DNA of 13,992 nucleotides from SAR202 cluster bacterium Io17-Chloro-G7 (GTDB taxonomy: Bacteria; Chloroflexota; Dehalococcoidia; UBA3495), in NCBI GenBank assembly GCA_002817055.1, contig MUCU01000040.1, positions 1-13,992 of the forward strand. Reading direction: 5' to 3'. Positions 6,224 to 13,882 of the stretch are shown here, piece after piece. Position 1 is the stretch's first letter. The number at the start of each line of letters is the position of its first letter. Made by a program: the position numbers and the translations under genes. The notes beneath the pieces are model-generated. The model saw only the letters and a program-made list of their open reading frames with translations, was not told the DNA's origin and ran no database searches.

Positions 6224-7017
6224 TAAAGAACCGCGTAATCCACGTCCTTTTTGTCGGTGATGAACATCTTTCCCGGACCGTGGGCGAACATTAGTGGTGG
6301 CTTGCAATTGAGCGCCACTGCTTGGGGCGTCACGCCGCAGGCCCAGAAAACCGGCTCTTCGTCGGGCAGTATATCCACCCGGTCACCGAAGTCGGGACGG
6401 TCCAAGTCCAGGATCCCTATGGCCTCCGGCATGCCGATGTGTATGGGCGCTCCGTGGGTCGCCGGGAACCGGGACGTTACTTGCACCGCCCGCACGATCT
6501 TGTCTCGCTTGATTGGCCGCATGCTGACCACCATGGGGCCGGAGAATACGCCGGCGGGGGTCGTCGGTATGTTGGTGATGTACATGGCGACGTTTAATCC
6601 TAGGTCTTGATGTCGCAAGGCGATTCCAGCGTCCACCATGGCGGTTTCAAAGGAGAAGCTGCAACCCAAAAGGAATGACACCAAGTCGTCTCGCCAATAA
6701 TCGACCAAGGATTCAGTCTCGCCGGTGAACTCGCCGTTTTCGTAAATACGGTACGCCGGCACATCGGTGCGGATGTCGGCCCCTGGGGCGGTTATTATTG
6801 GCTCGGTGCTACCCGCCTCGATGACTTCCAACAAGGGGCAGGGCTTTGGATTTCGTTGGCAAAAAAGCAAAAAATCGAAGGCTAAGTCTTTAGGCAAGAT
6901 AGCCAGGTTCGCTTGCACGTGCCCCGCCGCCACGCCGGAGGTGACCCCGCGCCAATGGCCGGTCCTTATGAGTTGGCGTACTTCCCGACCCGTTTGCGGC
7001 AATGTGATCAGGCTCAT
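6223..7017 (-). CDS. DUF1445/YcsI-family putative hydro-lyase
   Basis: A 264-aa protein covering the whole DUF1445 family with the expected motif order: REVRQLIRTG (11-20), VTSGVAAGHVQANLAILPKDLAFDFL (25-50), CQRNPKPCPLLEV (53-65), GADIRTDVPAYRIY (79-92), a GCSFSFE block (118-124), RPIKRDKIVRAVQVTSRFPATHGAPIHIG (167-195), and EPVFWACGVTPQA (221-233). The PCPLLE, GCSFSFE and WACGVTPQ blocks are nearly invariant in this family. The family is annotated as putative hydro-lyase, and its domain forms the N-terminal half of animal DGLUCY. A strong ribosome-binding site precedes ATG 7015-7017. Next downstream on the same strand is the matching DUF4392 cyclase gene, so the two probably act in one D-amino-acid pathway. 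The exact reaction is unproven. Confidence 0.9.
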   Translation of the reverse strand: MSLITLPQTGREVRQLIRTGHWRGVTSGVAAGHVQANLAILPKDLAFDFLLFCQRNPKPCPLLEVIEAGSTEPIITAPGADIRTDVPAYRIYENGEFTGETESLVDYWRDDLVSFLLGCSFSFETAMVDAGIALRHQDLGLNVAMYITNIPTTPAGVFSGPMVVSMRPIKRDKIVRAVQVTSRFPATHGAPIHIGMPEAIGILDLDRPDFGDRVDILPDEEPVFWACGVTPQAVALNCKPPLMFAHGPGKMFITDKKDVDYAVL

Positions 7018-7406
7018 TTAATAACCTCCGAATGTTAACGTCACGGTTTGGTGGGGGCACATCGTCCTTGGCGGCCTTAATGTCTGGGCGCTCTTTGATG
7101 ATTGAGCCATCGGAAACAACCTGCGTCCGCTTTGGTCTGGGTGCGGGTTCATTGGGTGTATTTTAAGGACACCTAGCCGGAGTGCAATGATACACAGAGA
7201 CAATAATAGTTGGCCCATTTAACCGAGTCAATTGCGCTCTCCTATCCCGATCTAAGGATGGCCTGGCATTGGAGTTTTGTGTGCATCTCGGGGCCAATCT
7301 AAAGCGACTGGTGCCGGACTCGGTGATATACTCCAATTGGCCGTGGGTAATTATTAAAGTTACGGAACGGGCGGATTCCGGTAAAACGTGGGTTACGGTA
7401 TAACGA
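7018..7406. other. 389-bp divergent intergenic region
   Basis: Lies between the divergent DUF1445 gene (-) and the response regulator (+), and should hold both promoters. Visible items are a TATACT (7327-7332) on + without a good -35, an 8-bp palindrome CCAATTGG (7333-7340), and a TATAAC (7399-7404) only 3 nt before the regulator's GTG. A + frame of 70 codons without ATG (7191-7403) ends just before the regulator; its product (with NWPWVIIKVTERADSGKTW) matches no family I know. No RNA gene or clear operator is seen. Confidence 0.5.
7025..7029 (-). promoter_or_regulatory. Ribosome-binding site GGAGG for the DUF1445 gene
   Basis: On the minus strand GGAGGTTATTAA immediately precedes ATG 7017-7015, with 7 nt between GGAGG and the start. 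This is the strongest Shine-Dalgarno match in the cluster. It fixes the start and suggests this is the first gene of the minus-strand set. Confidence 0.75.
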
Positions 7407-8078
7407 GTGTATACGGTCTTTCTGCTGGCGGACCACGATAGCGGCTTCACTCCCTTGGCAGAGTCGCTCAGCCGGGTTGGAATGGACTGCCAATCTGGCC
7501 CAGAACTACCCCCGGGAATCGGGCAAAACAAATCACGGGTACCCGAAGTGGTCCTGCTGGACTTGGCTACAATCGAGATGGGACAAGCCCGGAATGTTGT
7601 CGACCAGTGTCGTAAGTTCAAGACGCCTGTGATAGCGTTGGTATCCCGAGACGGACTGGAATCCTACGACCCCTCTCTAAATCCCGATGAACTCATAGTC
7701 CATCCGCTGCCCGACCCCGAATTGTTGGTGAGGCTCAAGCAGGCCGTCTACCGGGTAAGCGGACCTGTCAATGGAGATCAAGTGCTTCGGGTCGGGGAGA
7801 TGTCCATCGACCTGGAGCGCTACGACGTTACCGTGGCTGGGCGTCGGGTTTCGCTGACCTATAAAGAGTTTCAACTCCTGGTATTGCTGGCTTCCAATCC
7901 GGGAAGGGTCTACTCCAGAGAAAATCTGCTCAGTCAGGTCTGGGGATATGACTACTTGGGCGGCACCCGTACAGTCGATGTTCACGTGCGTAGGTTGCGC
8001 TCCAAGATAGAAGCGCCCGGAAGGTCGTTTATCGAGACGATTTACCTGGTAGGGTACCGGTTCAAACTTCCTGGTTAA
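7407..8078 (+). CDS. Orphan OmpR/PhoB-type response regulator with an atypical receiver
   Basis: A 223-aa two-domain regulator. The receiver (about 1-117) keeps the acidic pair region (ADHD, D9/D11), a likely phospho-acceptor Asp in VVLLDLATIE (D52), and the Ser/Thr position (ALVSRD, S80). The conserved lysine of the switch motif is replaced: VHPLPDPELL has His99 where K-P is normal. The winged-helix DNA-binding domain (about 125-222) is fully typical of OmpR/PhoB: LTYKEFQLLVLLASNPGRVYSRE, then LLSQVWGYDY, then RTVDVHVRRLRSKIE, then IETIYLVGYRF. The start is GTG 7407 with no clear ribosome-binding site. There is no histidine kinase gene nearby, so its input is unknown; the missing lysine suggests altered or absent phospho-signalling. 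It converges on recG. Confidence 0.92.
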   Translation: MYTVFLLADHDSGFTPLAESLSRVGMDCQSGPELPPGIGQNKSRVPEVVLLDLATIEMGQARNVVDQCRKFKTPVIALVSRDGLESYDPSLNPDELIVHPLPDPELLVRLKQAVYRVSGPVNGDQVLRVGEMSIDLERYDVTVAGRRVSLTYKEFQLLVLLASNPGRVYSRENLLSQVWGYDYLGGTRTVDVHVRRLRSKIEAPGRSFIETIYLVGYRFKLPG

Positions 8079-8091
8079 ACTGACCTTCGAC

Positions 8092-8119
8092 GGAGCCGAT
8101 ATGGTCGAGGGTCGGCTCC
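8092..8119. terminator. Perfect 8-bp hairpin between the convergent regulator and recG
   Basis: GGAGCCGA (8092-8099) and TCGGCTCC (8112-8119) form a perfect 8-bp GC-rich stem with a 12-nt loop, 14 bp after the response-regulator stop and about 110 bp past the recG stop. No T-tract follows on either strand. It is well placed to limit convergent transcription, but it does not meet the standard intrinsic-terminator form. Confidence 0.4.
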
Positions 8120-8230
8120 TTGGACCATCCCCGGAGCATCCCCCACAAAAGCGGGAACTCTCCAAGATTGCACTGGGCGAATTGCCTTGTGCCCTACGTG
8201 CGTCTGCGGGGATCGGACCTGCCATCAGGG

Positions 8231-10882
8231 CTAGCTGCCTTCTTCGCTCACCGCATCCAGGAAGCGGGCCACTTGAGCGGCCAGAAGTGCGTGCTTCTTG
8301 GCCTTTAGTTCCGGGTCCTTCTCCATCACCTTGGCCGCTTCTTCCCGGGCCGACTCCAAGAGCTTCCGGTCGGAAATGTGAGCCATGCGAAGGTTAGGCA
8401 GACCGCTCTGTCGGGTACCAAAGAAGTCCCCCGGCCCCCGTAGTTCCAGGTCAACCTCGGCCAACTGGAAGCCGTCGTGAATACTCTCCAAGGCAGACAG
8501 CCGCTCTTTCGCAACTTCCGAGGGGCTGTCCGAAAGCAACATGCAGTAGCTCTTGTGCTCCCCACGCCCCACCCGCCCTCTGAACTGATGCAGTTGGGCC
8601 AGTCCAAACCGGTCCGCGCCTTCGATTAACATCACCGTAGCGTTGGCCACGTCGATACCCACTTCTACCACCGCCGTCGAAACCAGAATTCCGGTCTCAG
8701 CGTCCCGAAATTTTCTCATGACCCGGTCTTTCTCTTTGGGTTTCATTCGGCCATGGAGTAAACCTAGAGTGAGGTCGGGGAATACCTCAGTGGATAGGCG
8801 CTCGTACTCCTCAGTGGCGGCTTTGCTTTCGATTGCCTCCGACTCGTCAACCAACGGGCAGACCACGAAGGCTTGGCGTCCTTCCTTCAGTTGCTTGCGC
8901 AAAAATCCGTAGGCGGCCTCGCGGCTGGTCGGTGGCAACCAGCGTGTCGCAACTTCTTGCCGGCCCGCCGGAAGCTCATCTAGGGTTGAAATGTCTAGGT
9001 CGCCGTAGAGAGTTAGGCTCAGGGTGCGGGGGATCGGTGTAGCGGACATGAGTAGCGCATGGGGCGACACTTTACCCCGCTGCCTTAAAGCGGAACGTTG
9101 GGCCACTCCAAACCGGTGTTGCTCGTCGGTAACCGCCAATGCCAAATTTGGCATGGACACCCCTGACTGAATGAGGGCATGGGTGCCAATAATCAGGTCC
9201 AAGGCGCCGGCGGCGGCCATCTCGGTCAACTCCCGCTTACGGGACAAGCGTGTGCTGCCGGTGAGCAATCCCACCGTAACCGACCGCTCCAAATATTCCA
9301 AGTAAATCGAAATCAAGTAGTCCGATTTCGCCGTCTGGACTGCCCCGCCTAAAAGCCCGGTCACGGTCCGGAAATGCTGTTCCGCCAGAACCTCGGTGGG
9401 CACCATTATCGCTCCCTGGTGTCCTTGGGCCGTCACCATCAGCAGAGCGGCAAGTGCCACCACGGTCTTCCCGCTGCCCACCTCTCCTTGCAGCAACCGG
9501 TTCATCGGCGGAGTGCCCCGGTCCAGGTCTGAGAGAATGTCTTGAATGCATCGCTCTTGAGCACCGGTGAACTTGAAAGGCAGAGTTGCCAGGAATCCTT
9601 CGAGTACCTGGTGTCGTGTCTCGACGGCCACCCCGGTGACGTCCTGGTTACGGTGTTTGCGGCGTCCCAATACCGCCAGTTGCAGCGTGAACAACTCGTC
9701 GAAAGCCAGCCGCCGACGGGCCCGCTCCCACGATTCCGGGCTGTCTGGGAAGTGGGCTTGTTGGATTGCCTGTTGCAGCGGCATTCCGCCGCTACGGTCC
9801 AGAATGTCCGAAGGCAACAACTCTTCTACGCCCCCCAGCCATTCCTGCAGCGCCTGCCAGGTGAATCGGCGCAGGTTGCGACCGGACAATCCCTCGGTAA
9901 GGGGGTATATGGGCACCATGCGACCGGTGTGTATGGGCGTTTGCTCGATTTCCAGAACCTCGTAGTCGGGGGACTCCAAGACCAACTGTCCCCTGAACAC
10001 GCCCGGTTTTCCGCTAACAGCTATGCGGGAATTCGGCTTGAGGGTCCGGGCCAGGAAGCGTTGCCCGAACCAGATAACTTGCAAGTTGCCGGTCTCGTCT
10101 CCTAAGACCGCCTTGATGGCCTTGCGCTTACCCCCTCGACCACCGCTGACTTCTTGGGCCTCCCACACGTTGGCGATTAACGTGCATTCCACGCCCGGGA
10201 CCAACTCCGAAATCTTTGCGTAATGGGAATAGTCTTGATGGCGGCGGGGGAACAGGTACAACAGGTCGCGGATAGATTGAACGTCCAAGCGCGCCAATTT
10301 GGCGGAAAGCTTGGCGTCGACGCCACGGAGGCGGCTAACCGGAGCGTCCAAGCTCAGACCGGCGGGGGTTTCTTTGCCTTTGCTAACCGCCGTGCTTGCG
10401 CCATTATCCTTAGCTACAGGGGCAAGTGTTGCAGGGGCTGGCTTTGATTCTGTCTCTTGGATTTTCGACTTTTGGCCCGACCGTGAGCTTCCAGCCGTTA
10501 CGGGGTATTTATCGGCCTGTGGGTTTTGAGCGGCCCGTGCGTTTTTAACGGTCGTTCGGTTCTTCTCGGATGGAACTGTGGCGGAAGAAATTGGGGACAC
10601 TGGGGAAGTTGTTGGCGCCCGTTCGCTATCCAAGACCGCACGCCAGCGCTCAACCCAAATTCGGCGCTCTTCCCGGGACATTGAGGCATAGGACGACGTA
10701 GTCAGTGGTTGAACTAAGGCCGGGTCCTCCAAGCTCTCGCTCATTGAGCCGGACCACCGCAGGAGGAACTTGTCCAGTCCCCCTACGACGGCTCCGTTGT
10801 CGAAGCTTCGGGACTCTTCCAGGCGCATGATGTTGCTCAGGCTTTCCTGCCAGGTCGGTGAGGCGCGGTTTGAGGAGGCCAT
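8231..10882 (-). CDS. recG: ATP-dependent DNA helicase RecG with a long N-terminal extension
   Basis: RecG regresses stalled replication forks and processes branched DNA. Of 883 aa, the conserved helicase starts near residue 178 (LDAPVSRLRGVDAKLSAKLARL). The wedge/OB domain follows (about 215-310), then Walker A GEVGSGKT (466-473), the DEQH box with HRFGVAQR (586-596), SATPIPRT (613-620), STAVVEVGIDV (735-745), motif VI QFRGRVGRG (766-774), and the RecG-specific GTRQSG element (822-827) needed for translocation. The extra N-terminus comprises a helical block (about 1-85, with GGLDKFLLRW and EERRIWVERW) and a low-complexity Ser/Thr/Pro/Lys linker (about 88-178). Typical RecG is about 680-700 aa. 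ATG 10882-10880 shares one base with the degV stop (TGATG), so translation is coupled. The 3' end converges on the response regulator. Confidence 0.97.
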   Translation of the reverse strand: MASSNRASPTWQESLSNIMRLEESRSFDNGAVVGGLDKFLLRWSGSMSESLEDPALVQPLTTSSYASMSREERRIWVERWRAVLDSERAPTTSPVSPISSATVPSEKNRTTVKNARAAQNPQADKYPVTAGSSRSGQKSKIQETESKPAPATLAPVAKDNGASTAVSKGKETPAGLSLDAPVSRLRGVDAKLSAKLARLDVQSIRDLLYLFPRRHQDYSHYAKISELVPGVECTLIANVWEAQEVSGGRGGKRKAIKAVLGDETGNLQVIWFGQRFLARTLKPNSRIAVSGKPGVFRGQLVLESPDYEVLEIEQTPIHTGRMVPIYPLTEGLSGRNLRRFTWQALQEWLGGVEELLPSDILDRSGGMPLQQAIQQAHFPDSPESWERARRRLAFDELFTLQLAVLGRRKHRNQDVTGVAVETRHQVLEGFLATLPFKFTGAQERCIQDILSDLDRGTPPMNRLLQGEVGSGKTVVALAALLMVTAQGHQGAIMVPTEVLAEQHFRTVTGLLGGAVQTAKSDYLISIYLEYLERSVTVGLLTGSTRLSRKRELTEMAAAGALDLIIGTHALIQSGVSMPNLALAVTDEQHRFGVAQRSALRQRGKVSPHALLMSATPIPRTLSLTLYGDLDISTLDELPAGRQEVATRWLPPTSREAAYGFLRKQLKEGRQAFVVCPLVDESEAIESKAATEEYERLSTEVFPDLTLGLLHGRMKPKEKDRVMRKFRDAETGILVSTAVVEVGIDVANATVMLIEGADRFGLAQLHQFRGRVGRGEHKSYCMLLSDSPSEVAKERLSALESIHDGFQLAEVDLELRGPGDFFGTRQSGLPNLRMAHISDRKLLESAREEAAKVMEKDPELKAKKHALLAAQVARFLDAVSEEGS

Positions 10883-11742
10883 CAGGCGTTTAGTATATCA
10901 CCACCCCCTGCCAGGGCCACTCCTATGGCGCCGGGTCCCAGGTATGTGCCCAGCGTAGGTCCAAACCGGGCGATCAAAATCTCGTCCGAGTCCAGCAACC
11001 CGGCCAGGTCTTCCTTAAGTTCCTCCGCTTGTTCCCTCTGGGTACTATAGATCACCGCAAGTTGGCGCAAAGGAGCTTTCTCGCGTACCAAGGCGACAAT
11101 GCGGTTCATGGCCCTGGCCCGGTTGCGAATGCGCTCTAACGGGTAAGCTTCACCGTTTCGGATGGTCAAAATTGGCTTGACGTTGAGCACCGAGCCGACG
11201 AAGGCCTGGGCTTTGCCTATTCGACCGCCACGCTGCAGGTATTCCAATGTGTCGGGAACGAAAAAGCAGGATATGGCCAAAATCTCTTGCTGGGCCAATT
11301 GAGCGATCTCGTGGTGGGACTCCGAACCTTCGCAACTCTTAGCTGCCGAAAGGGCGACCAATCCCTGGGGAAGAGACGCCAATTTAGAGTCTACTATCTC
11401 AATGTGGGCAGCGCCTTCCTCTCTCATGGCGGTCCGGGCTTGATTGGCGGAGTTGAGGGTGCCGCTTAGCTTGCCCGATACATGTATGGATACCACCTGA
11501 TGTCCCTGGCTCAGGAGGTCTTGGTAAACATCTTGGAAATCCGCGACAGTGGGCTGAGCTGTCGTAGGCAACCGAGAGCCCGATGTTAAACTGGCGTAGA
11601 AGTCATCGCTGGAAATGTCCACGCCGTCCTTGTAGGAGTGGTCACCGATTATGACGTAACAAGGGACAACTGTAATATTCAATTGCGAGGCAAGTTGAGG
11701 GGGGATATCACTGGCGCTGTCGGTCACAATCCTAATCGCCAT
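10882..11742 (-). CDS. DegV-family fatty-acid-binding protein (FakB-like)
   Basis: A 286-aa DegV protein. The family binds one fatty acid and, as FakB, presents it to the FakA kinase to make acyl-phosphate. Motifs seen are TDSASDIP (7-14), the TTAQPT loop (60-65), HVSGKLSGT (87-95), LEYLQRGGRIG (166-176), NVKPIL (187-192), and GTYLGPGAIGVA (265-276). In most members the last motif reads with His before x-G-P-G (H-x-GPG). Here Tyr267 (codon TAC at 10944-10942) takes that place, which may alter the contact with the fatty-acid carboxylate. The start ATG 11742-11740 has only a weak GGGGCG upstream. fakA lies 187 bp upstream on the same strand, and recG overlaps the stop. A partner role with the fakA product is a strong inference. 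Confidence 0.93.
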   Translation of the reverse strand: MAIRIVTDSASDIPPQLASQLNITVVPCYVIIGDHSYKDGVDISSDDFYASLTSGSRLPTTAQPTVADFQDVYQDLLSQGHQVVSIHVSGKLSGTLNSANQARTAMREEGAAHIEIVDSKLASLPQGLVALSAAKSCEGSESHHEIAQLAQQEILAISCFFVPDTLEYLQRGGRIGKAQAFVGSVLNVKPILTIRNGEAYPLERIRNRARAMNRIVALVREKAPLRQLAVIYSTQREQAEELKEDLAGLLDSDEILIARFGPTLGTYLGPGAIGVALAGGGDILNA

Positions 11743-11929
11743 GAATCGCCCCGGCGTGACCTCTTAGTCTAACCGGCCATTTAGCGGGCCACGGACCGGG
11801 TTCCGGAAATATCGGATTAACTAGATTCACTTGTTGGCTCCGTACAAACTCGTTTGCGCCATGAGTTTTGCGCCATGAATCAGGGGGATAGCAGAGCGTC
11901 TTCTGGGAAATATCACTAGATACAGAGCA
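11743..11929. other. Gap between fakA-like and degV with repeated CGCCATGA
   Basis: This 187-bp gap between two co-directional minus-strand genes contains a 12-bp direct repeat TTTGCGCCATGA at 11853-11864 and 11867-11878. The 11-mer CGCCATGAATC occurs at 11871-11881 and again across the degV start codon (11738-11748). No clear promoter or terminator is seen. The gap could hold a degV-recG promoter. Confidence 0.45.
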
Positions 11930-13738
11930 CTACTCTACTGAGGCCAGGTAATGGTAATTGGGTTGCCCGCCGTCTACGACATCCACTTGAATGCCGGGAA
12001 ATCCAAATTCCAATGTAGAGCGCAAGCCTTGGATGGCATTTGTTGAAGACTCGCTGGAGGACTCAGTTAAAGCGTCTGCTCCATGGTAAATGGTCACGAC
12101 TTGGTCAGGCGAGTTTACTGTCTGGCCCAAAATAGACTCAAGGACAGCCTCGGGAGTTTCGGCACAGGACGCCAGTTCGCCTTCGATAATGCCTATATAT
12201 TGACCGGCGCGTACCGGTATGCCTCGAATAATGGTCGAGCGCGCCGCCTGTGTTACCTCCATGGAAATAACTCCAGATAGGACTGCCGACATCGCCTCAA
12301 GGTTATGCGCCAAAGGCTCCTCGGGGCTGTAGGCTAAAAGTGCCGCCACGCCTTGGGGGACAGATTTAGAGGGCACAACATGAAGATGAGGCTCCCTTAT
12401 TGCGGCCTGGGTAGCGGCTGCTAAAACGTTGGCATTGTTGGGCAATATTATTACTTGCGCGTCGGGCCTTGACTTGCTCTGCTCAAGAAACTGACCCACA
12501 TTGGGGTTCATGCTTTGACCGCCATCAATTATTCCGCTGCAGCCAGCATCCTGAAATAACCTGCGGAGACCCTCTCCTCGCACCACGGCCACTACCGAGA
12601 TGTTAGTCGTGAGTGTCGTGGATGCCTCGTAATCCGGGACCAAACCGGCGCTTTGTAGGGACATGTTCTCGATGCTGATGCGGTCAAGTTGGCCCAGGGA
12701 CGCACCGTAGCTGAGGGCTGGCCCAGGGTCGAATGCGTGGACGTGTACCTTTACGTAACGTCCATCACCCACAATAACCGTCGATCCTCCCATCTCCGGC
12801 CCCAGCCCGGCGCGCACGATTTCGGTGGTAACCCCGGTTTCCGAATTCGAGCCACCTTCGGAATCAGCGACATGACCGGAACTCAAGGTATTAATCACGT
12901 ATTGGATGCAGTAACCCCAGTTTTCTTTTAAGTTAGAACTCGGCGTCGAATCATGATTAGAACCAGGCCAGGAATCAACCGAAGAACCCGACGTGGCCCG
13001 GTGGTCGAAGAGTTCTTGGTCAACCCTTCTCTGCGCCGCAATGGGGTCAAGGGGCTCGACGCAACATTTGCCGAGAGCCTGGTCTACCAAGGCCGGATCC
13101 TGGCCCGCGAGGGAACAAAAAGAGGCTCCCAAGATTAGCGCCACGCCCATACCCCCAGCATCGACCACCCCGGCTTCCCTCAATATGGGGAGTTGGCTTG
13201 GGGTGGCGTACACGGCCTCGACGGCGCCTTGGAAGGCCGATTGCCACAGACCGGAGGCTTCCCCTTCGCCACCGCCTTTAGCCATTTGCGCTGCGTTTCT
13301 TACTGCGGTGGATGCGGCCGTGGATGCAGCACTGATAACCGTAAGCATTGTTCCTTCCACCGGATTAACCACCGACTTGTAGGCCGCATCAGTCGCCAAC
13401 CGAAGGCCAAGGGTTAACCATGGGCTTCCCCCGTCTGGATGGCCTCTGCAAGCTTCTGATAGGCCACGAAATAACTGGGAGAGAATGACTCCGCTGTTCC
13501 CTCGGGCACCCCAGAAAGCGCCCTCGGCAAGACCGGCAAGCACTTCTTCCGCACTGTTGTCAGAGTCTTTGGGGCACTGCTCCAAAGCCGACCTGAGGGT
13601 CAACAGCATGTTGGTCCCGGTGTCGCCGTCGGGCACCGGGAACACATTCAGAGCGTTGATAGCGTCCCTGTATCGCTCGAGACAAGCAGCAGCGGCAACA
13701 AACGCCCGGTGGAGGTCTTTGCCACTGGTGCTCTCCAT
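11930..13738 (-). CDS. fakA: DAK2-domain fatty acid kinase subunit (FakA/YloV-like)
   Basis: A 602-aa protein with the FakA plan. An N-terminal DAK2-type ATP-binding domain carries NVFPVPDGDTGTNM (31-44), whose Asp residues bind Mg-ATP, and GARGNSGVILSQLFRG (77-92). A middle domain includes the KVHVHAFDPGPAL block and SIENMSLQ. A C-terminal domain carries IDGGQSMNPNVGQFLEQS, then IILPNNANVLAAA, and ends in the VDGGQPNYHYLASVE block (usual form: GGQp.Y...is.E). Most relatives are about 550 aa; the extra length includes a Ser/Asn-rich insert in the middle region (around RATSGSSVDSWPGSN). FakA phosphorylates FakB-bound fatty acids for phospholipid synthesis. ATG 13738-13736 has a weak ribosome-binding site. 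The order fakA-degV-recG parallels the yloV-to-recG neighbourhood of Firmicutes. Confidence 0.94.
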   Translation of the reverse strand: MESTSGKDLHRAFVAAAACLERYRDAINALNVFPVPDGDTGTNMLLTLRSALEQCPKDSDNSAEEVLAGLAEGAFWGARGNSGVILSQLFRGLSEACRGHPDGGSPWLTLGLRLATDAAYKSVVNPVEGTMLTVISAASTAASTAVRNAAQMAKGGGEGEASGLWQSAFQGAVEAVYATPSQLPILREAGVVDAGGMGVALILGASFCSLAGQDPALVDQALGKCCVEPLDPIAAQRRVDQELFDHRATSGSSVDSWPGSNHDSTPSSNLKENWGYCIQYVINTLSSGHVADSEGGSNSETGVTTEIVRAGLGPEMGGSTVIVGDGRYVKVHVHAFDPGPALSYGASLGQLDRISIENMSLQSAGLVPDYEASTTLTTNISVVAVVRGEGLRRLFQDAGCSGIIDGGQSMNPNVGQFLEQSKSRPDAQVIILPNNANVLAAATQAAIREPHLHVVPSKSVPQGVAALLAYSPEEPLAHNLEAMSAVLSGVISMEVTQAARSTIIRGIPVRAGQYIGIIEGELASCAETPEAVLESILGQTVNSPDQVVTIYHGADALTESSSESSTNAIQGLRSTLEFGFPGIQVDVVDGGQPNYHYLASVE

Positions 13739-13799
13739 CCTATTCAGCCGTCCTAATCGGCAATCATCGGTACCGGCGGCTTGCGTGGAAGCCTAAAAA

Positions 13800-13837
13800 A
13801 TGATGATGCCTAGAATATGATGATGCCTAGAATATGA
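13800..13837. repeat. 17-bp tandem repeat in the divergent fakA promoter region
   Basis: ATGATGATGCCTAGAAT occurs twice without gap or mismatch (13800-13816 and 13817-13833), and a third copy starts (ATGA, 13834-13837) before diverging. It lies 62 bp upstream of fakA and about 45-80 bp upstream of the divergent gene. The direct arrangement at a near one-and-a-half-turn period suggests a regulator binding site, or simply slippage. Confidence 0.6.
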
Positions 13838-13870
13838 GTTAGGATAAAATAAGTAACGAATGCCGTAGGG

Positions 13871-13876
13871 TATTAT
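13871..13876 (+). promoter_or_regulatory. Candidate -10 box for a leaderless divergent gene
   Basis: TATTAT (5 of 6 matches to TATAAT) ends 6 nt before ATG 13883, so transcription would start at or next to the A of the start codon. No convincing -35 box is seen 17 bp upstream (AATAAG). The call depends on the downstream frame being a real gene. Confidence 0.35.
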
Positions 13877-13882
13877 AACCGA

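Noticed and set aside
7018..7218. A 66-codon minus-strand frame ending at the DUF1445 start
   Set aside because: It has no ribosome-binding site and no recognisable family, and the tail composition looks random; the touching stop and start codons alone are not enough.
7163..7621. A 152-codon minus-strand frame across the response-regulator 5' end
   Set aside because: It overlaps the recognisable receiver domain on the other strand and has Arg/Ser/Thr-rich composition typical of antisense frames.
7677..8225. A 182-codon minus-strand frame under the response regulator
   Set aside because: It is antisense to the strongly conserved winged-helix domain, with no recognisable motif.
9542..10105. 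A 187-codon + strand open frame opposite recG
   Set aside because: It is antisense to the conserved wedge-domain part of recG, and its sequence shows no family features; it is a shadow of a GC-rich gene.
10891..10896. TATACT on the minus strand just upstream of recG as a leaderless promoter
   Set aside because: No -35 match lies at proper spacing, and the TGATG junction already explains recG translation from the degV transcript.
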